Below, piece by piece: positions 45,011-56,900 of a stretch of 64,000 nucleotides of DNA. Under the pieces are notes generated by a model, which had not been told where the DNA came from, ran no database searches, and saw nothing but the letters and a program-made list of their open reading frames with translations. Source of the DNA: UBA4656 sp002405525 (lineage in GTDB: Bacteria > Pseudomonadota > Gammaproteobacteria > Xanthomonadales > Ahniellaceae). The DNA lies in NCBI GenBank assembly GCA_036723735.1, contig DAIMGT010000003.1:41398-105397 (forward strand). The letters run 5' to 3'. A program made the position numbers and the translations under genes. Positions within the stretch are counted from its first letter, which is position 1, and the number at the start of each line of letters is the position of its first letter.

Positions 45011-47923
45011 TCAGTCCGCCGCGGTGGCGGGCTCGAAGCCGGCAGCGAAGATCGAATCCTGCGGCCCGAAACCGGGCAGCGCAATGTAGGCCACGAGCGG
45101 ATCGTGATCGGACAGACGAACCGGAATCGCCGGGTCGGCGCGGTTGTCCTCGCCGAAATCGGCATTGATGCGCGCATGTTCGAGCCGGATTCCGGTCGCC
45201 GCCTTCGCCAGCGCCCCACTGACCAGGACATGGTCGAGCGACTGCGCATTGCCACTGAACAGGAAGCTGTAGCGCTCGGTGATCGGCGTGTCCGGAGACA
45301 ACGCGAGGTTGAGGAAGTCCGGCGTGACCAGATCCACGCCATCGCCCGGCACCAGGGTTTCGTTGTCCGGCGCGGGAGCGCCGGTGACGACGCCCATCAT
45401 GTCCACGAAACCGTCGTTGAACTCGAAAGCGTTGAAGTCCCCGACCAGCACGATGTTCTGGTTCGGGTTGCCGGTCTGGCGCGCCTGGATGGCGTTGGCC
45501 ACGAAGCTGGCCTGCTGCAGCCGCTTGAGCCGGACACGATTTCCGGTGGTGCCGAAACACGCTGCGTCGCCGGTGGCGGCTACGGTACTGTTGATATCGC
45601 TGAGCGAGCGGAAGTGATTGACGATCACCGTGATCGGGGCGGTGGCGCCGTTCCCGGCCGCCACGGTGCCGTTCAGCAACAGCGAAGGACGGTCGTTCAG
45701 CAGTTCGGTCGCGACCGGGGTGCCATCGGGGCAACGCAGCAGTTCCGATGCGCCGAGCTGCTCTACCGCGCCGGTGATCGTCACCCGCGGCGTACTGCCC
45801 GTGACCGGCGCCGTCCGCACGAGGAAGCCGACATCGATGCCGCCGACGTCGTTGCCCTCCACCAGTCGCGGCACGTACAGCGGGTTGGGCTGGCCTGCGG
45901 CCACCGCGTCCACGTTGATCCGGGTCGCGAGCGCCTGCAGCGTGGCCAGGTTCTCGACCTCCACCACGCCGAGGATGTCCGGTGTGCGCAGGAAGTCTCG
46001 GATGCCGATCGAGGCCTTCGCGAGGCGGTTCTGGAACGCCTGCGGCGTGAGGACCGGCTCGCCGATCGCCGGGTCGTTCTGATCGTCGAAGAACCGCTCC
46101 AGGTTGTAGGCGGCGACCGTGATCTCGGCGGCCGTAGGCGCGGACGCCGCGGCCGGGGCGCGGCCTCCGGCGATCGCCGGCGCGGCGTCGAAGTCGACCG
46201 TAATGCGGTGGTTGCGGAACCCGTAGTCGAGCACGCCCACCACGTTCGACAGGGTGGCGCCGACGTCGACGTCGATCGAGGCGCGCAGCGTGCCGGCGGC
46301 GTTGCGGGCGCGCACGGTCTCGATGTTGAGTTTTTCCGGATTGTTGTCCCAGCGCGGGATGGTCGCAGGCTGCCCGCCGGCGTCTTCTACCTCGAGGCCT
46401 GATTCGCGGAAGGGGCGCGGGACGCCGGAGACCACGCCGTGGAAGCGCCCGTTGGTGGCGGCGGTGGCGTTGACTTCGCTGACGGTGCCGTCGGTCGGCG
46501 CGACCACTTCCAGCACCGGCACGCGTACCCGCATGTTCTCCAGCCGCTCCAGTTGCTCGACGCCGCCAGTGACCGACGGCGAGGCCGGCGTGAGGTCGAC
46601 GGGTGCGGGCAACGGATTGCCGGTGGAAATCTGCACGATCGTCGGCGTCGTCACCTGGGTCAGCGGCTGCTGGTTGGGGTCGGTCGGCGGGATGAACTCC
46701 GCCACGGTGCCGGTGACCTGCAGCAGGTTGCCAACCGTAGCCGCCGCCGAAGGCGCCGAACTGGTGAACACGAACAGGCCTTCCGAGGTGTTCGGGTTCG
46801 CGTCCTCGTCGCTGGCTTGCGACTGCAGGTAGAAGCCGTTGTTGATGCGGCTGGTGACCACGCCGCGTACCGAGACCGATTGTCCGAGCAGCGGCGACGC
46901 GGCACCGGTGCCCTGCAACGTGCCGATCGGGGTCAGGACGACGTCATCGTTGCTGATCGTGCCCTGGCCTTGGCCGTCGCTGACGGTGGCGCCGGTCACG
47001 TTGGTGACGTTGACGAAGAAAGTCTCGTTGGGCTCGATCGTGGTGTCGCCGTTGACCGAGACCGCGAAGGTGAATGTGCCGGCCCCCTGTGCGATGGTCT
47101 GGCCGGTCAGCGAGGCAGCGACGTAGTCGTTGTCGGCCACCGTCGCGGTGTTGTCGGCGGTGGCGATGTCGAAGGTCACGCCGCCTGCGCCGGCAGGTTG
47201 CGACAGCGAGACGGTGAGCGTTGCGGTCGTGGTTCCGCTGTTGCCTTCGACCACCGACACGTCGTTGATCGACAGCGCCGGCGTGCCGCCGCCGCCGCAG
47301 GGCGCGGCCGCCGTGGCGCTGTTGCGCGGCGCCGGAGCTGCGACCGTGAAGTCGGTGCCGTTCTGGTTGTTGTCGGTGCAACCGCCACCGCCGCGCAGCG
47401 CGGCGGTGGTGTTGGAAAGCACACCGACCGCAGCGGAGCCCTCGAAGCAGTTGGCCGATCCGTAGCCCACGAAGTCGACGATCTGTGCGCCGGTCGGACA
47501 GGCGCCCGTCTGCACGGTCGTTGTGTTGGCGAGCAGCACCTTTCCGTTGGTGCCCGAAAGGTTGATCGGCGTGCCGCTCATGATGAAGTCGGGCGTCGGG
47601 AGGGCCACGCCGTTGCCCGTTCCCGGTGCGAGCTGGATCAGCAGATAACGGCCCGGCGCGAGAACGGTGCCGGCGGGGATGTCGAACTTGTTGGTCCAGG
47701 ACGTGCCGGTCGACGATGAGTACTGGATCGAATGGCCGCTCAGGTCGACGCTGGAGCCGCCCCGGTTGAAGATCTCGACGAAGTCGTGGGTGAAGGGCGC
47801 CCCGACATTGCCACCGCCGCCGTAGGCCTGGCTGATGACCGCCTGCGCATGCACCGCAGGCACTGCGACACATCCGACGACAAACAGGAACGCGGCACAC
47901 CCCGCAGACTCGCGCTGCAACAT
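45011..47923 (-). CDS. ExeM-like extracellular endonuclease with lamin-tail and Calx-beta domains
   Basis: The 970-residue protein has a signal peptide (CAAFLFVVGCVAVPAVHA), an N-terminal lamin-tail domain (VISQAYGGGGNVGAPFTHDFVEIFN, residues 29-200), a Calx-beta motif (ALSINDVSVVEGNSGTTTATLTVSL), an ExeM/NucH-type OB region (VSVRGVVTSRINNGFYLQ) and a C-terminal endonuclease/exonuclease/phosphatase nuclease (LGVVEVENLATLQAL, NHFRS, VLVGDFNAFEFND, SDHDPLVAYI). ExeM nucleases degrade extracellular DNA, freeing cells from biofilm or providing nutrients. The C-terminus DSIFAAGFEPATAAD carries the GFE tail, with 8 residues after it. ATG 47923 is the chosen start. Confidence 0.93.
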   Translation of the reverse strand: MLQRESAGCAAFLFVVGCVAVPAVHAQAVISQAYGGGGNVGAPFTHDFVEIFNRGGSSVDLSGHSIQYSSSTGTSWTNKFDIPAGTVLAPGRYLLIQLAPGTGNGVALPTPDFIMSGTPINLSGTNGKVLLANTTTVQTGACPTGAQIVDFVGYGSANCFEGSAAVGVLSNTTAALRGGGGCTDNNQNGTDFTVAAPAPRNSATAAAPCGGGGTPALSINDVSVVEGNSGTTTATLTVSLSQPAGAGGVTFDIATADNTATVADNDYVAASLTGQTIAQGAGTFTFAVSVNGDTTIEPNETFFVNVTNVTGATVSDGQGQGTISNDDVVLTPIGTLQGTGAASPLLGQSVSVRGVVTSRINNGFYLQSQASDEDANPNTSEGLFVFTSSAPSAAATVGNLLQVTGTVAEFIPPTDPNQQPLTQVTTPTIVQISTGNPLPAPVDLTPASPSVTGGVEQLERLENMRVRVPVLEVVAPTDGTVSEVNATAATNGRFHGVVSGVPRPFRESGLEVEDAGGQPATIPRWDNNPEKLNIETVRARNAAGTLRASIDVDVGATLSNVVGVLDYGFRNHRITVDFDAAPAIAGGRAPAAASAPTAAEITVAAYNLERFFDDQNDPAIGEPVLTPQAFQNRLAKASIGIRDFLRTPDILGVVEVENLATLQALATRINVDAVAAGQPNPLYVPRLVEGNDVGGIDVGFLVRTAPVTGSTPRVTITGAVEQLGASELLRCPDGTPVATELLNDRPSLLLNGTVAAGNGATAPITVIVNHFRSLSDINSTVAATGDAACFGTTGNRVRLKRLQQASFVANAIQARQTGNPNQNIVLVGDFNAFEFNDGFVDMMGVVTGAPAPDNETLVPGDGVDLVTPDFLNLALSPDTPITERYSFLFSGNAQSLDHVLVSGALAKAATGIRLEHARINADFGEDNRADPAIPVRLSDHDPLVAYIALPGFGPQDSIFAAGFEPATAAD

Positions 47924-48521
47924 TTGACCCCCGGTGAGGAACGACCTGATTGACAGGGCGGCGGAGGCTACCAGCAGTCGCTGACGCTTTCATGTCCGAA
48001 CCGGTGTGCGGGTCCTGCCTGTGCCGCCCGTGTGAAGGCCGCGTAGGAGGCGCGAGGTCCACAGACATGCGGGTGCCCGGCAAAGTCGCCAGGTAGCCTA
48101 CAGCCGATTCCTGCACTCCGTGCCGCGGGACGTGTTCAGAGGCGTTCCAGGTCGCAGTTCTTGTTCATCCTCGGGCGCGCTTGTGCAAGGCGGGGCGAAG
48201 CGATGGGCGGCGCCGACTGCATCCTGCGCGATCGGCGAGGCAGGCAGCGTTGCAGAAGACGCCACGGAATGCGCCGTGCGCGACGGTGCTTGTGCAGCCT
48301 GGGCCGGCCGGCAGGGCGCGAAGCGGCCCGCCGTGAGAAACCGGTCGAATGCCCTGCGTCCCGCTTTCTGGTTTCGGGCGGGAAGGGCGACGACGATGTT
48401 CGGACAGCGCGTGGTTCAAGGCAGTGCGGCAGCGGAGGCCGCTGAATCGGATGGGGCGCCGATGCAGGCTGGCGGGCGCATCGCGCGCCGGTACGCTGGC
48501 GGGACGAGGGGGGCTGCGCAG
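47924..48521. other. Intergenic region between nuclease and beta-helix genes
   Basis: Both neighbours are read outward from here, so this region holds two promoters, but no clear -35/-10 pair stands out. From 48120 the frame of the beta-helix gene is open leftwards; that stretch has no start with a good ribosome site and codes for a Cys/Arg/Ser-rich sequence unlike an exported protein, so I treat it as noncoding. Confidence 0.5.
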
Positions 48522-50378
48522 TTGCGCATCGGCACGCGGGCGTCGGCGTTGGCTGCGCTGCTGCTCGCCTCGATCGCGAGCTCGCCGCTGCGCGCGCAGA
48601 GCCAGACCGTGACCGTCGGGCCCGCGCTGGGCTGCACCTCGACGACGCTGGCCGGCGCGCTTGCCGGCCTGCCGCGGCTCGGGCCCGGGGTCGTCCATCG
48701 GGTGCGGGTGATGAGCGCAAGCCCGATCACCGGCGGGGCGACCCTCGATCGCATGTCGGTGCGCATCGAGGGCGGCCATACGAGTTGCACATCCGCGGTA
48801 CCGCAGCCGGGCGTGCTCTCGCGCATCAGCGGCACGGCGGCGGTGCCGCTGCTGCGCCTGCGCAACGTCACGGAGCCGGGCGCCGAGTACCGGGTCGAAC
48901 TGCGCCAGCTCGAATTCCGCGACGGCCCGGCCGGCGCGATCGAGGTGGACGGACGCGTGGCGTTGAGCCTCGACGCGGTGGAACTCACCAACAACCGCGC
49001 ACCGATCGGCGGTGGCCTGCGCGTGATCGGGCGGCCCGCGGGCTGGACGAACGGCGCGCTGGTGTCGTTCGGCGATGGCGTGGTGATCAACGCCAACGAG
49101 GCGGTCGCCGGCGATGGCGGTGGCATCCACTGCACGGCGGGCGGCGGGCTGGGGCCCGCGGGCGGCGGCCTGCTGCTGGTGATCAACAACGTCGCCAGCG
49201 GTCGCGGCGGCGGGCTGTACCTCGCCGGCTGCGACTTCGGCGCACCGCCGATCGGGGCCGCGCCCGGTGTTCGCATCGCCAACAATCGCGCGGCGGGTGG
49301 TGGCGGCGCGGCGCTGGTCGACAGCACCGCGCAGGTCGCCGGCGCGGGTTTCGACATCGAGTCCAACAGCGCCGTCGGTGCCGGCGATGGCGGCGGCCTG
49401 CTCCTGCAGCGCGCGGTGCTGCGCGCCACCGCGTCGCTGCGCCTGGCGGGCAATCGCGCGGGCGGCAGCGGCGGCGGCGCGTGGATCGATTCGGGGCAGC
49501 TCGAACTGCAGGCAGCGACCTGGGACGTGCGAGGCAACACGGCGCTGGTCGGCGGTGGCGGACTGCACGTGCAGGGGGACTCGCTGCTGGAGACCTCGGG
49601 CAGCGGCGCCTGCCGCGAGGCCTGCGTGCGGATCGAGGATAACGAGGTCACCGGCACCGGCATCAACCAGGGCGCGGGAGGCGCGCTGGTCGCGCTCGAC
49701 AACAGCGTGGTCGCCTGGGACCGGGTACGGGTGCGCGGCAACCGGTCCGACTCGGCGGCGGTGCTGTTCGCGCGTGGCGCAGCGCCGTTCGGCGTGGCGG
49801 TCGAATGGTCCAACGTGCTGGCGTCCGCCAACTCCGGCGCCTACCAGTTCGGCTTCGAGGGTGCGCCGTTCGTGGTCGGCTCCGGCGGCGTGGCGCTGCG
49901 CCTGCGCCTGGCGACCCTCGCCGCCAACGAGGCGCGCGCCGCGGGATCCGCGGTGCCGCAGGCATTCCGCTTGTTCGATGGCGCCTCGCTGGCGCTGCGC
50001 GGGGTGGTGGTCGACCAGCCGGGCTGGCAGACGCTGGGGACCCCCGTCGGTGCGCAGGTCGCCCTGTCCGGCGCCTGCGTGATCAGTCGCGAGGCGACCA
50101 GCCTGGCCACGCGCGGCGTGCCCGCGCTGGCGGCCGATCCGCGCCTCGATGCCGCGGTGCGTCTGCGCGCCGACAGTCCCGCGATCGACGCCTGCCCCAT
50201 CGCCGCGCTGGACGATCCCGCGGCCCTGCTCGGCGCCGCACCGTTGCAGCAGGATCTCGACGGCGCGCGGCGCCCGGTGCGCGTGCGCGCGGCGGTCGGC
50301 GGCAGCGAGTACGACGCGGGCGCGCAGGAGTACGCCGAGCGCGTGTTCGGGTCGGGCTTCGAGAGCGGTGCGGACTGA
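48522..50378 (+). CDS. Exported right-handed beta-helix protein with GFE tail
   Basis: The roughly 618-residue protein starts with a signal peptide (RIGTRASALAALLLASIASSPLRAQ). The body consists of repeated Gly/Asn/Ala turns (VIGRPAGWTNGALVSFGDGVVINANEA, GDGGGIHCTAGG, NNVASGRGGGLYLAG, NRAAGGGGAAL), the pattern of polymorphic-outer-membrane or pectate-lyase-like parallel beta-helices. No catalytic residues are evident, so an adhesin or structural surface role is likely. It ends AERVFGSGFESGAD, sharing the GFE tail. The start is uncertain: TTG 48522 has GAGGGG 8 nt upstream and gives a clean signal peptide; ATG 48462 would add 20 residues. Confidence 0.78.
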   Translation: MRIGTRASALAALLLASIASSPLRAQSQTVTVGPALGCTSTTLAGALAGLPRLGPGVVHRVRVMSASPITGGATLDRMSVRIEGGHTSCTSAVPQPGVLSRISGTAAVPLLRLRNVTEPGAEYRVELRQLEFRDGPAGAIEVDGRVALSLDAVELTNNRAPIGGGLRVIGRPAGWTNGALVSFGDGVVINANEAVAGDGGGIHCTAGGGLGPAGGGLLLVINNVASGRGGGLYLAGCDFGAPPIGAAPGVRIANNRAAGGGGAALVDSTAQVAGAGFDIESNSAVGAGDGGGLLLQRAVLRATASLRLAGNRAGGSGGGAWIDSGQLELQAATWDVRGNTALVGGGGLHVQGDSLLETSGSGACREACVRIEDNEVTGTGINQGAGGALVALDNSVVAWDRVRVRGNRSDSAAVLFARGAAPFGVAVEWSNVLASANSGAYQFGFEGAPFVVGSGGVALRLRLATLAANEARAAGSAVPQAFRLFDGASLALRGVVVDQPGWQTLGTPVGAQVALSGACVISREATSLATRGVPALAADPRLDAAVRLRADSPAIDACPIAALDDPAALLGAAPLQQDLDGARRPVRVRAAVGGSEYDAGAQEYAERVFGSGFESGAD

Positions 50379-50394
50379 GGCGAGCGCGCCGCGC

Positions 50395-50637
50395 TCAGCC
50401 GCCCGGCCGCGTCGGCAGCACGGCCACCGTGACCTCCTCACGATCGTGGTAGAGCTGCTTGGCGCGCACCGTCCACGCATCGCCCAGCGAATCGCGCAGC
50501 AGCGCGATGCAGCGTTGCGTCTCCAGCCAGCGCTTCTTCATCGGCAGCTTGAGGATGAACACCGACGCGCAGCTGGTCGTGACCTGAGCGAGCCCGCTCA
50601 GACCGACTGCCGCGGCGGCGGACAGGTTGCGAATCAT
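50395..50637 (-). CDS. Small hypothetical protein
   Basis: The 80-residue protein begins MIRNLSAAAAVGLSGLAQVTTSCASVFILKLP, a hydrophobic start that could be a signal peptide or membrane anchor. A basic stretch (PMKKRWLETQRCIALLRDSL) follows and the C-terminus is short. No family is recognised. It lies convergent to the beta-helix gene with only 16 nt between stops. The coherent N-terminus and codon usage favour a real gene, but evidence is slight. Confidence 0.5.
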   Translation of the reverse strand: MIRNLSAAAAVGLSGLAQVTTSCASVFILKLPMKKRWLETQRCIALLRDSLGDAWTVRAKQLYHDREEVTVAVLPTRPGG

Positions 50638-50960
50638 CGGCCCCGGAAAGGTGGCTGCCTCATCGACCGGTTCCCGCAGTCCGCCCGTTCGGCCTGGAGG
50701 CTCAACGGCAGCCCCGACGAGATGACGCCTGGAGGCCTGGAGCCATTGCGGAAGGGCGCGCCGGGTCGCCGCCGGCCACCTCCGGGAACCGTGACGCGCC
50801 CGACCCGGGCGCGGGACTGCCGCGACCCACCGGTGTGCCCGTCCCGCAACGGGGCGTGATCAGGAAATCCGCCGGGTTGCGCGTCATGACCACGAGCCGG
50901 TGCATCCGGCTGCCGGCGCGGCACGTCCGGCCCGATCCTCTAGCCACTGTGGAGCAACGC
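50638..50960. other. Intergenic region upstream of the RHS giant
   Basis: Divergent promoters for the small hypothetical gene and the giant RHS gene must lie here. The RHS frame is open for another 126 nt upstream of its ATG, but that part has no signal-peptide character and no ribosome site. I see no RNA gene or repeat. Confidence 0.5.
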
Positions 50961-53900
50961 ATGCGTCGTTCATCTCGGATCGTATTGCTCGGGTTCCTGT
51001 TTCTGTTGGTGGGTGCTGCATCCGCATGGGTAAGCACCGGATCCGAAGGCATCGGCGGACCGACCGTCGTGGGCGACGCCCCCCGCGTGATCACGGACGC
51101 GCGCAAAGGCGGGGTAACCTTGCCTCCAAGCCCCTGTGACTGCCCGCCCGATACGATCTGCCTGCCGCAGCCACGAGTGGGCTTCGTCACTCCGGAGAGC
51201 GGCGCGACGTTCCAGCGTGGAACACCGGTCGATGTTGAAGTCTTCGGCTGTGATCTCGGGGGAAATGGCAACGAAACCATTTCGACCTTTGTGGCCTGCC
51301 CGGGTTACTCAGCCGGCTACTCTGTCCGCTCGTTCAGATTCACCCCGGCGGCGGCCGGTACCTGCACGCTCACCGCCTATGGCGACGGCTCGCCGATGTC
51401 CGCCGATAAGGCGGCCAAGGTCGCGCCAGCCACGCTGACGATCTCGATCCTCGACAGCAACGCACCGCCGACGCTGGAGATCTTCAGCCCGGCTCCGCAG
51501 ACGAACTACATTGCCCCGGCGAACGTCGAGATCGGTGCGCTCGCGACCGACCCGAACGGCACCGTGTCGATCGTCGAGTTCAGGGTCACCAACCGGGACA
51601 CGGGCGCGATCATCTCCACCGGGTCCGATACGACATCGCCGTACAACGCGACGGCCAACGGTGTCGGCGTCGGCAACTACCGAATTCTCGCGCGGGCGAT
51701 CGACAACGAGGGCGCGGCCACGGAGGCCATCCGCGACTTCGGCGTGTCGCGCGAGAATCGGGCGCCGGTCGTGACTTGGGTGGCGCCGGCCGCCGGCAAC
51801 ATCCTCGTGCCCTCGGTGATCCGCCTGCAGGCGAATGCATCGGACCCCGATCCGACGGATGTGGTCACGGTACAGTTCTTCGCCGACGGCCAAGCAATCA
51901 GTAGCCAGCTGAACGCGCCGTATCGATTCGACTGGTCGCCGCCAATCCCCTCGCAACCGCGCACGTATCAGCTCACGGCGCGCGCCTCGGATGGGCGAAG
52001 CACGACGATCTCTGCGCCGGCCGTGTCGATCACGGTCACGGAGAACCGGGCGCCGACGGTGGCCTTGGCCGTCGACAACACCTGGCCAGTACTGTCGCCC
52101 GGACAGGCCATCCTGAACGCGACCGTGACCGAGCCCGATGGTCAAGCCATCAGTCGCGTGGAGTTCTACCGCGTGGTAGGCGGCACCGAGCAGCTCATCG
52201 GCACGGCCACCGCGCCGGCACAATCGAATCCCCCGCTGCAGCCTAGCCCGGTTCGCTACAGCGTGACTTGGGCGAATCCACCGGTCGGCCCGCATTCCCT
52301 GATCGCCCGCGCGTTCGACAGCGCGCCTACGCCGCGATCGGGAACCTCGCCGTCGGTGCCGTTGACCGTCGCGGCGAACCGCAGTCCGTCGGGCATCGCC
52401 GTCAAGAGGCCGTTCCCGGGTCAGAATTGCCCGAGCTCGGGCAGCTTCGAGTACTCGGGCAACATCCGCGTCGGTCCCGCGGCAGGACCGCTCACGGTGG
52501 AGGCCAACGTGGCCGATCCGGACGGCGACATCCGACGGGTGGAGTTCTTCCAGTTCTCGCCGAACATCATCACGCCATCGACCTCCGGCAACGAAGCCCA
52601 GCAGTTCGCGGCGATGATCTTCGGCGCTCACGGCGCTACGTCCACGAGCCGGATCGCGACGGTTCATGCCTCCGCGCCGGGACAGACGGTCTTCACGACC
52701 GACATCAATCTTCCGGCGCTGCGCGTCACGCCGTTCATGACCGGCATCTATGCGGTCGGCTACGACAGCGGTGATCAGGTCGTCAACGCAGCGCTCGCGA
52801 CCACGCCGGACCCGCCGATCGCCTTCATCGGCGGGTGCGCGACGAACTGGACTTATTGGCGCTGGGCGCCGATTGCCTACAACCCGTCCAACGTGCCGCC
52901 GGGCATGGGCAACCCCTGTGGCTCCGATCCGGCGAATCCGGGCCAGTGCGCCAGCCGCCCGCATTCGGTGCCCGGTCGCATCGAGGCCGAGCGCTACAAC
53001 CAAGGTGGTCAGGGCATCGGCTATTTCGAGATCGATCCCTACACGTTCGAGATCGATCCCTACACGCGCGTCGGTGCGACGACGCCGATCCGCCCGCGCA
53101 CGGACGACGTGGATCTGCGCAACTGTGAGCGCAGTGATCTTGACCCGAGCTGCACCGTCGGCCGACTGAGGCCCGGTGAATGGCTGAAGTACACGCTGAA
53201 CTTCACGCAAGGTGGTCAGTACCGTCTCATCGCCTGCCTGAGCCCGTCCAACGGCCTCGGCCAGGCCACCCGTTCGCCCGACGGCGAGACGCGCCTGAAG
53301 CTCGATGTGGAGACCATCGGCGAGAGTGGGTGGGTCTACTCGTCGCGTTCTCTCGAGCTGCAGCCGCTTTCCCAGGCAGCGCCCACGGAGCGTGCGCAGA
53401 TGGAGCGCGCCGCGACGTCATCGCCCTGCGCCGGCAATCCCGAGATCCAGTACGGGATCCTGGGTGTGTTTCCAAGCGGATTCCGCGCCGACATGCGGGT
53501 CCGATTCAACAACACGGTCGTGGAGGCGAACAACAACCTCGACTGGTTCCAGCTCGACCTCGCCGGCCCGGAGTCGCTGGCAGTCCGCTTCGAAACCCCC
53601 AGCAACGGCGACTCGGTGGCAGTGGGAACCACCGCTCGGCTGCCGCTGGTGGCGAACGTGACCTCGAACAACGGCAGCACGGCGGGCATTGCGGTCGACT
53701 TCCAGGTCCAGCGCCCGGGTTCGTCGGGCTTCGTGACCTTCCAGACCGCGGCGAGTGCGCCGTTCGTGGCGGACTTCCCACCGGTCGGCGGGTCCGTGCC
53801 TGGCTTCACGGTGCCCGGAAACTACGTGTTCAGGGCGGTCGCGCGCGCCGGCGTGCTGTCTGCTGAAACGCTGGTCACCGTGACCGCCACGGCGAACCCG

Positions 53901-56900
53901 GCCAATCAGGCACCGGTGGTGACTCTGGTGCCCCCGGCCAACGGCGGCATCGTGAACATCGGCAGCACCACGACGTTCGCCGTCGACGCGCGCGATCCGG
54001 ATGGCACGGTGACGGAGGTCGAGTTTCTGCGCAATGGCATTTCGTTCTCGCCGCGCCTGGTGGCGACTCCACAGGGCTTGACCGACCGGTACACGGCGAA
54101 CTGGACGGCCGGCACGACGCCCGAGACGTTCCGCCTGTCGGCGCGTGCGCTGGACAACCGCGATCCGCCCGGTGTTGGTGTTGCCGTGACGGGCGCGGAC
54201 ATCATCGTCGCGGTTCCCGGCAGCGTGCTGGCCCAAGAGACGCCCGACGCGATTCCATCCACCATCGCACCGGAATCGGACGGTGTGGGCGCTACGGCCG
54301 GCACGTTCCGGGTCGACGAGACCGGTGCGGCTACCTATACCATCCCGCTGGCCACTGTGCCCGGGCGTGGTGGCGTCGTACCGGAGCTGGCTGTGTCCTA
54401 CTCCTCGCAGGGCGGGCTGGGCGTGCTCGGTCGCGGTTGGTCGGTGTCCGGTGCGTCGGCGATCATGCGTTGCCGGCAGACCCGTGAGAACGGCGATGCG
54501 GCTGCGGCGCTGTCGGGCAGCCCGCCGCTGTCGTTCGATCAGCGCGACCGCTACTGCCTCGATGGGCAGCGTTTGCTGCTGGTGTCCGGCAGCTACGCCG
54601 GGCCGACGGCGGAGTTCCGCACCGAGCTCGATCAGTTCGCGCGCATCCGCGCCTACGACGTCGACGCGACCAATGGCTTCGACTACTTCGTGGTGCAGCG
54701 CAAGGACGGCACCACGGCATGGTACGGCGACCGCATCGCGGTGAACGGCCTGCCGTTCCTGCCGTCGGCCACGCAGACCATCCAGCGTCCGGATGCCGCA
54801 CTTCGACGCAACGCCGGTAACGGCGTGCTGCCGCCCAACAACGCACCGATCCTGACCTTTGCGCTCGCGCGCAGCATGGACTCGTTCGGCAACTACGTCG
54901 ACTACACGTATGTGACGGACCAGGTCGCCGGCCAGCAGCTGCTCGCGAGCGTTCGCTATACCGGCAAGGTCCGCCTCGAGGGGCAGCAGGCTGCGCCCGG
55001 CGACCAGGAACCCTTCGCCGAAGTGCTGTTCAACCATCTCCCGCTCCCAGCGGCGGAACAGACTGTGGCTTGGCAGGCCGGTATGGCGATGCGGCGTACG
55101 CGCTATCTGGACTCGATCACCTCGCGCTCGGGAAGCGCCGACATCCGCCACTATCGTCTGGCCTACCAGATCAGCGGTTCGGGTTCCGGACACCGCCTGC
55201 TGACCTCGCTCACAGAGTGCAGCAATCGTCTCGGCGGTGCGGTCTGCTATCGCCCCACGGTGTTCGCCTACACCCAGGCACAGTCGCGCTTCATTGGCAG
55301 CAGCGAAAGCGCCTTCCCGAACACGACACAGTTCAAGTCGTCCAAGTTGGGTGATGTCGACGGCGACGGGCGGCTGGATCTCGTGTGGTTCGACAACCGC
55401 ACGGCGGAGCCCGGCCATTGCCCGGCCGGTTTCCCGACCGGCACCCAGCGGATCTGGACCGAGTTCGGTGGGCTGGACGGCGCCGGCAACCTTCGTTACG
55501 ACCGTGGTGGGCAGCTCCACGCCTGCAGCCTGCGACCCTACTCGGAGAGTCTCGACGACGCCTGGTTCCTGGTCGACTACAACGGCGATGGTCGCGACGA
55601 TCTGATGATCGCCGGCAACAACGGCGGGACGATCCGTTGGCGGGTCTATCCGTCGCGCGGCCGGGTCAGCGGCCAACAGGTCTTCAACCAGTCGATCGAT
55701 CTGTTGTCGGACTGCGCGGGTGGGTCGACCGATGCGGCCGGTTGCGTGCCGTTGCCCGGCAGCAACGAGACGCTGGCGCAGCTTGCCGACGTGAACGGCG
55801 ATGGTCTGCCCGATGTGCTCTATGCGACGACGGCGAGCTCGAGCGAGTACGACGTCCTGAAAGTGAAGCTGATGGAGCGCGACGGGGCGGGCTACCGATT
55901 CTCCGCGGCCTATCAGGCGCGGTTCGAGTGGGACGCGGGCGAGCAGTGCGGCCAGCCCATCGTGAACGATCCCGAGCTGCCTCAGCGGCAGTTCCGCGGC
56001 TGCCGGTTCTCGTTTTCGAACTCCGACTCCCGCAGTGGGCGCTCGCCACAACCGATCGACCTCGATGCCGATGGGCGCGCCGATCTGCTGTTGGCTGTTC
56101 GCCAGACCTTCTCCGACCCGTGCACGGGGACGAGCTGCCCGCCACCGCCGCAGAGCCGGTCGATCGAGGCGGCGTTCTACGTCCCCGCATCCGCGGCCGA
56201 CGCCGAGCGGCTGCGGGTGGTCGCCCCCGCGGTTCAAAGCGGCCTCCGGGTCGGGAACCGGCGCGATGTGCATTCGCTTCATCGCTACGGGCTGGTGGTC
56301 AGGGAGATCGTGCCTGCCGCTGCCGGAACGCCAGCGCAGATCGTGTTCCGCAAGTACCTCGGGCGCGAAACCCAGTCGACCGAGGGGTTCTCCTACTTCT
56401 TTGGCGGACCGACACCGGCCGACGTCAACGGCGACGGCCTGACCGATCTGCTCTGGCGGCAGGACGGCGAGAACGGTGACTCCTTGCTGATCGACATCAA
56501 CTCGGGCGCCGGCATGCGCGTCGGCACCACGGTGTCGGGCATCACGGGCCGCAAGTTCATGCAGTTGGTGGACATCAACCAGGACGGCCGGACCGACATC
56601 GTCCATCTGACTGGAAGCGGCACGAGCGAGCGCTTCCGTGTCCGCATCGCCGGGCCGGATGGCGTCTATCCGACTGTCTCCACGGTCCTTCCGGGTACCG
56701 ACATCGGTGCGATCGATCCGCAGAGCTGGTTCAGCAACTTCACCGATCTCGATGGCGACGGCGGTGTCGACTTCGGCGCATGGCAGCTCGGTCGCGAGAC
56801 CAGCAACTTCCGCCAGAGCCGCGGCCTGGCGCGCAACGGCGCATCCGGCGATCGGCACGTCCCACGCGACCTGATCGCGCAGATCACCAACGGCTACGGT

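Noticed and set aside
48120..48521. Upstream extension of the beta-helix protein
   Set aside because: No ribosome site at the early starts, and it would bury the signal peptide 134 residues inside the protein.
53418..56858. A minus-strand open frame of about 1,146 codons within the RHS giant
   Set aside because: Antisense of the SpvB/VCBS region; the regular sense-strand repeats explain its long open frame.
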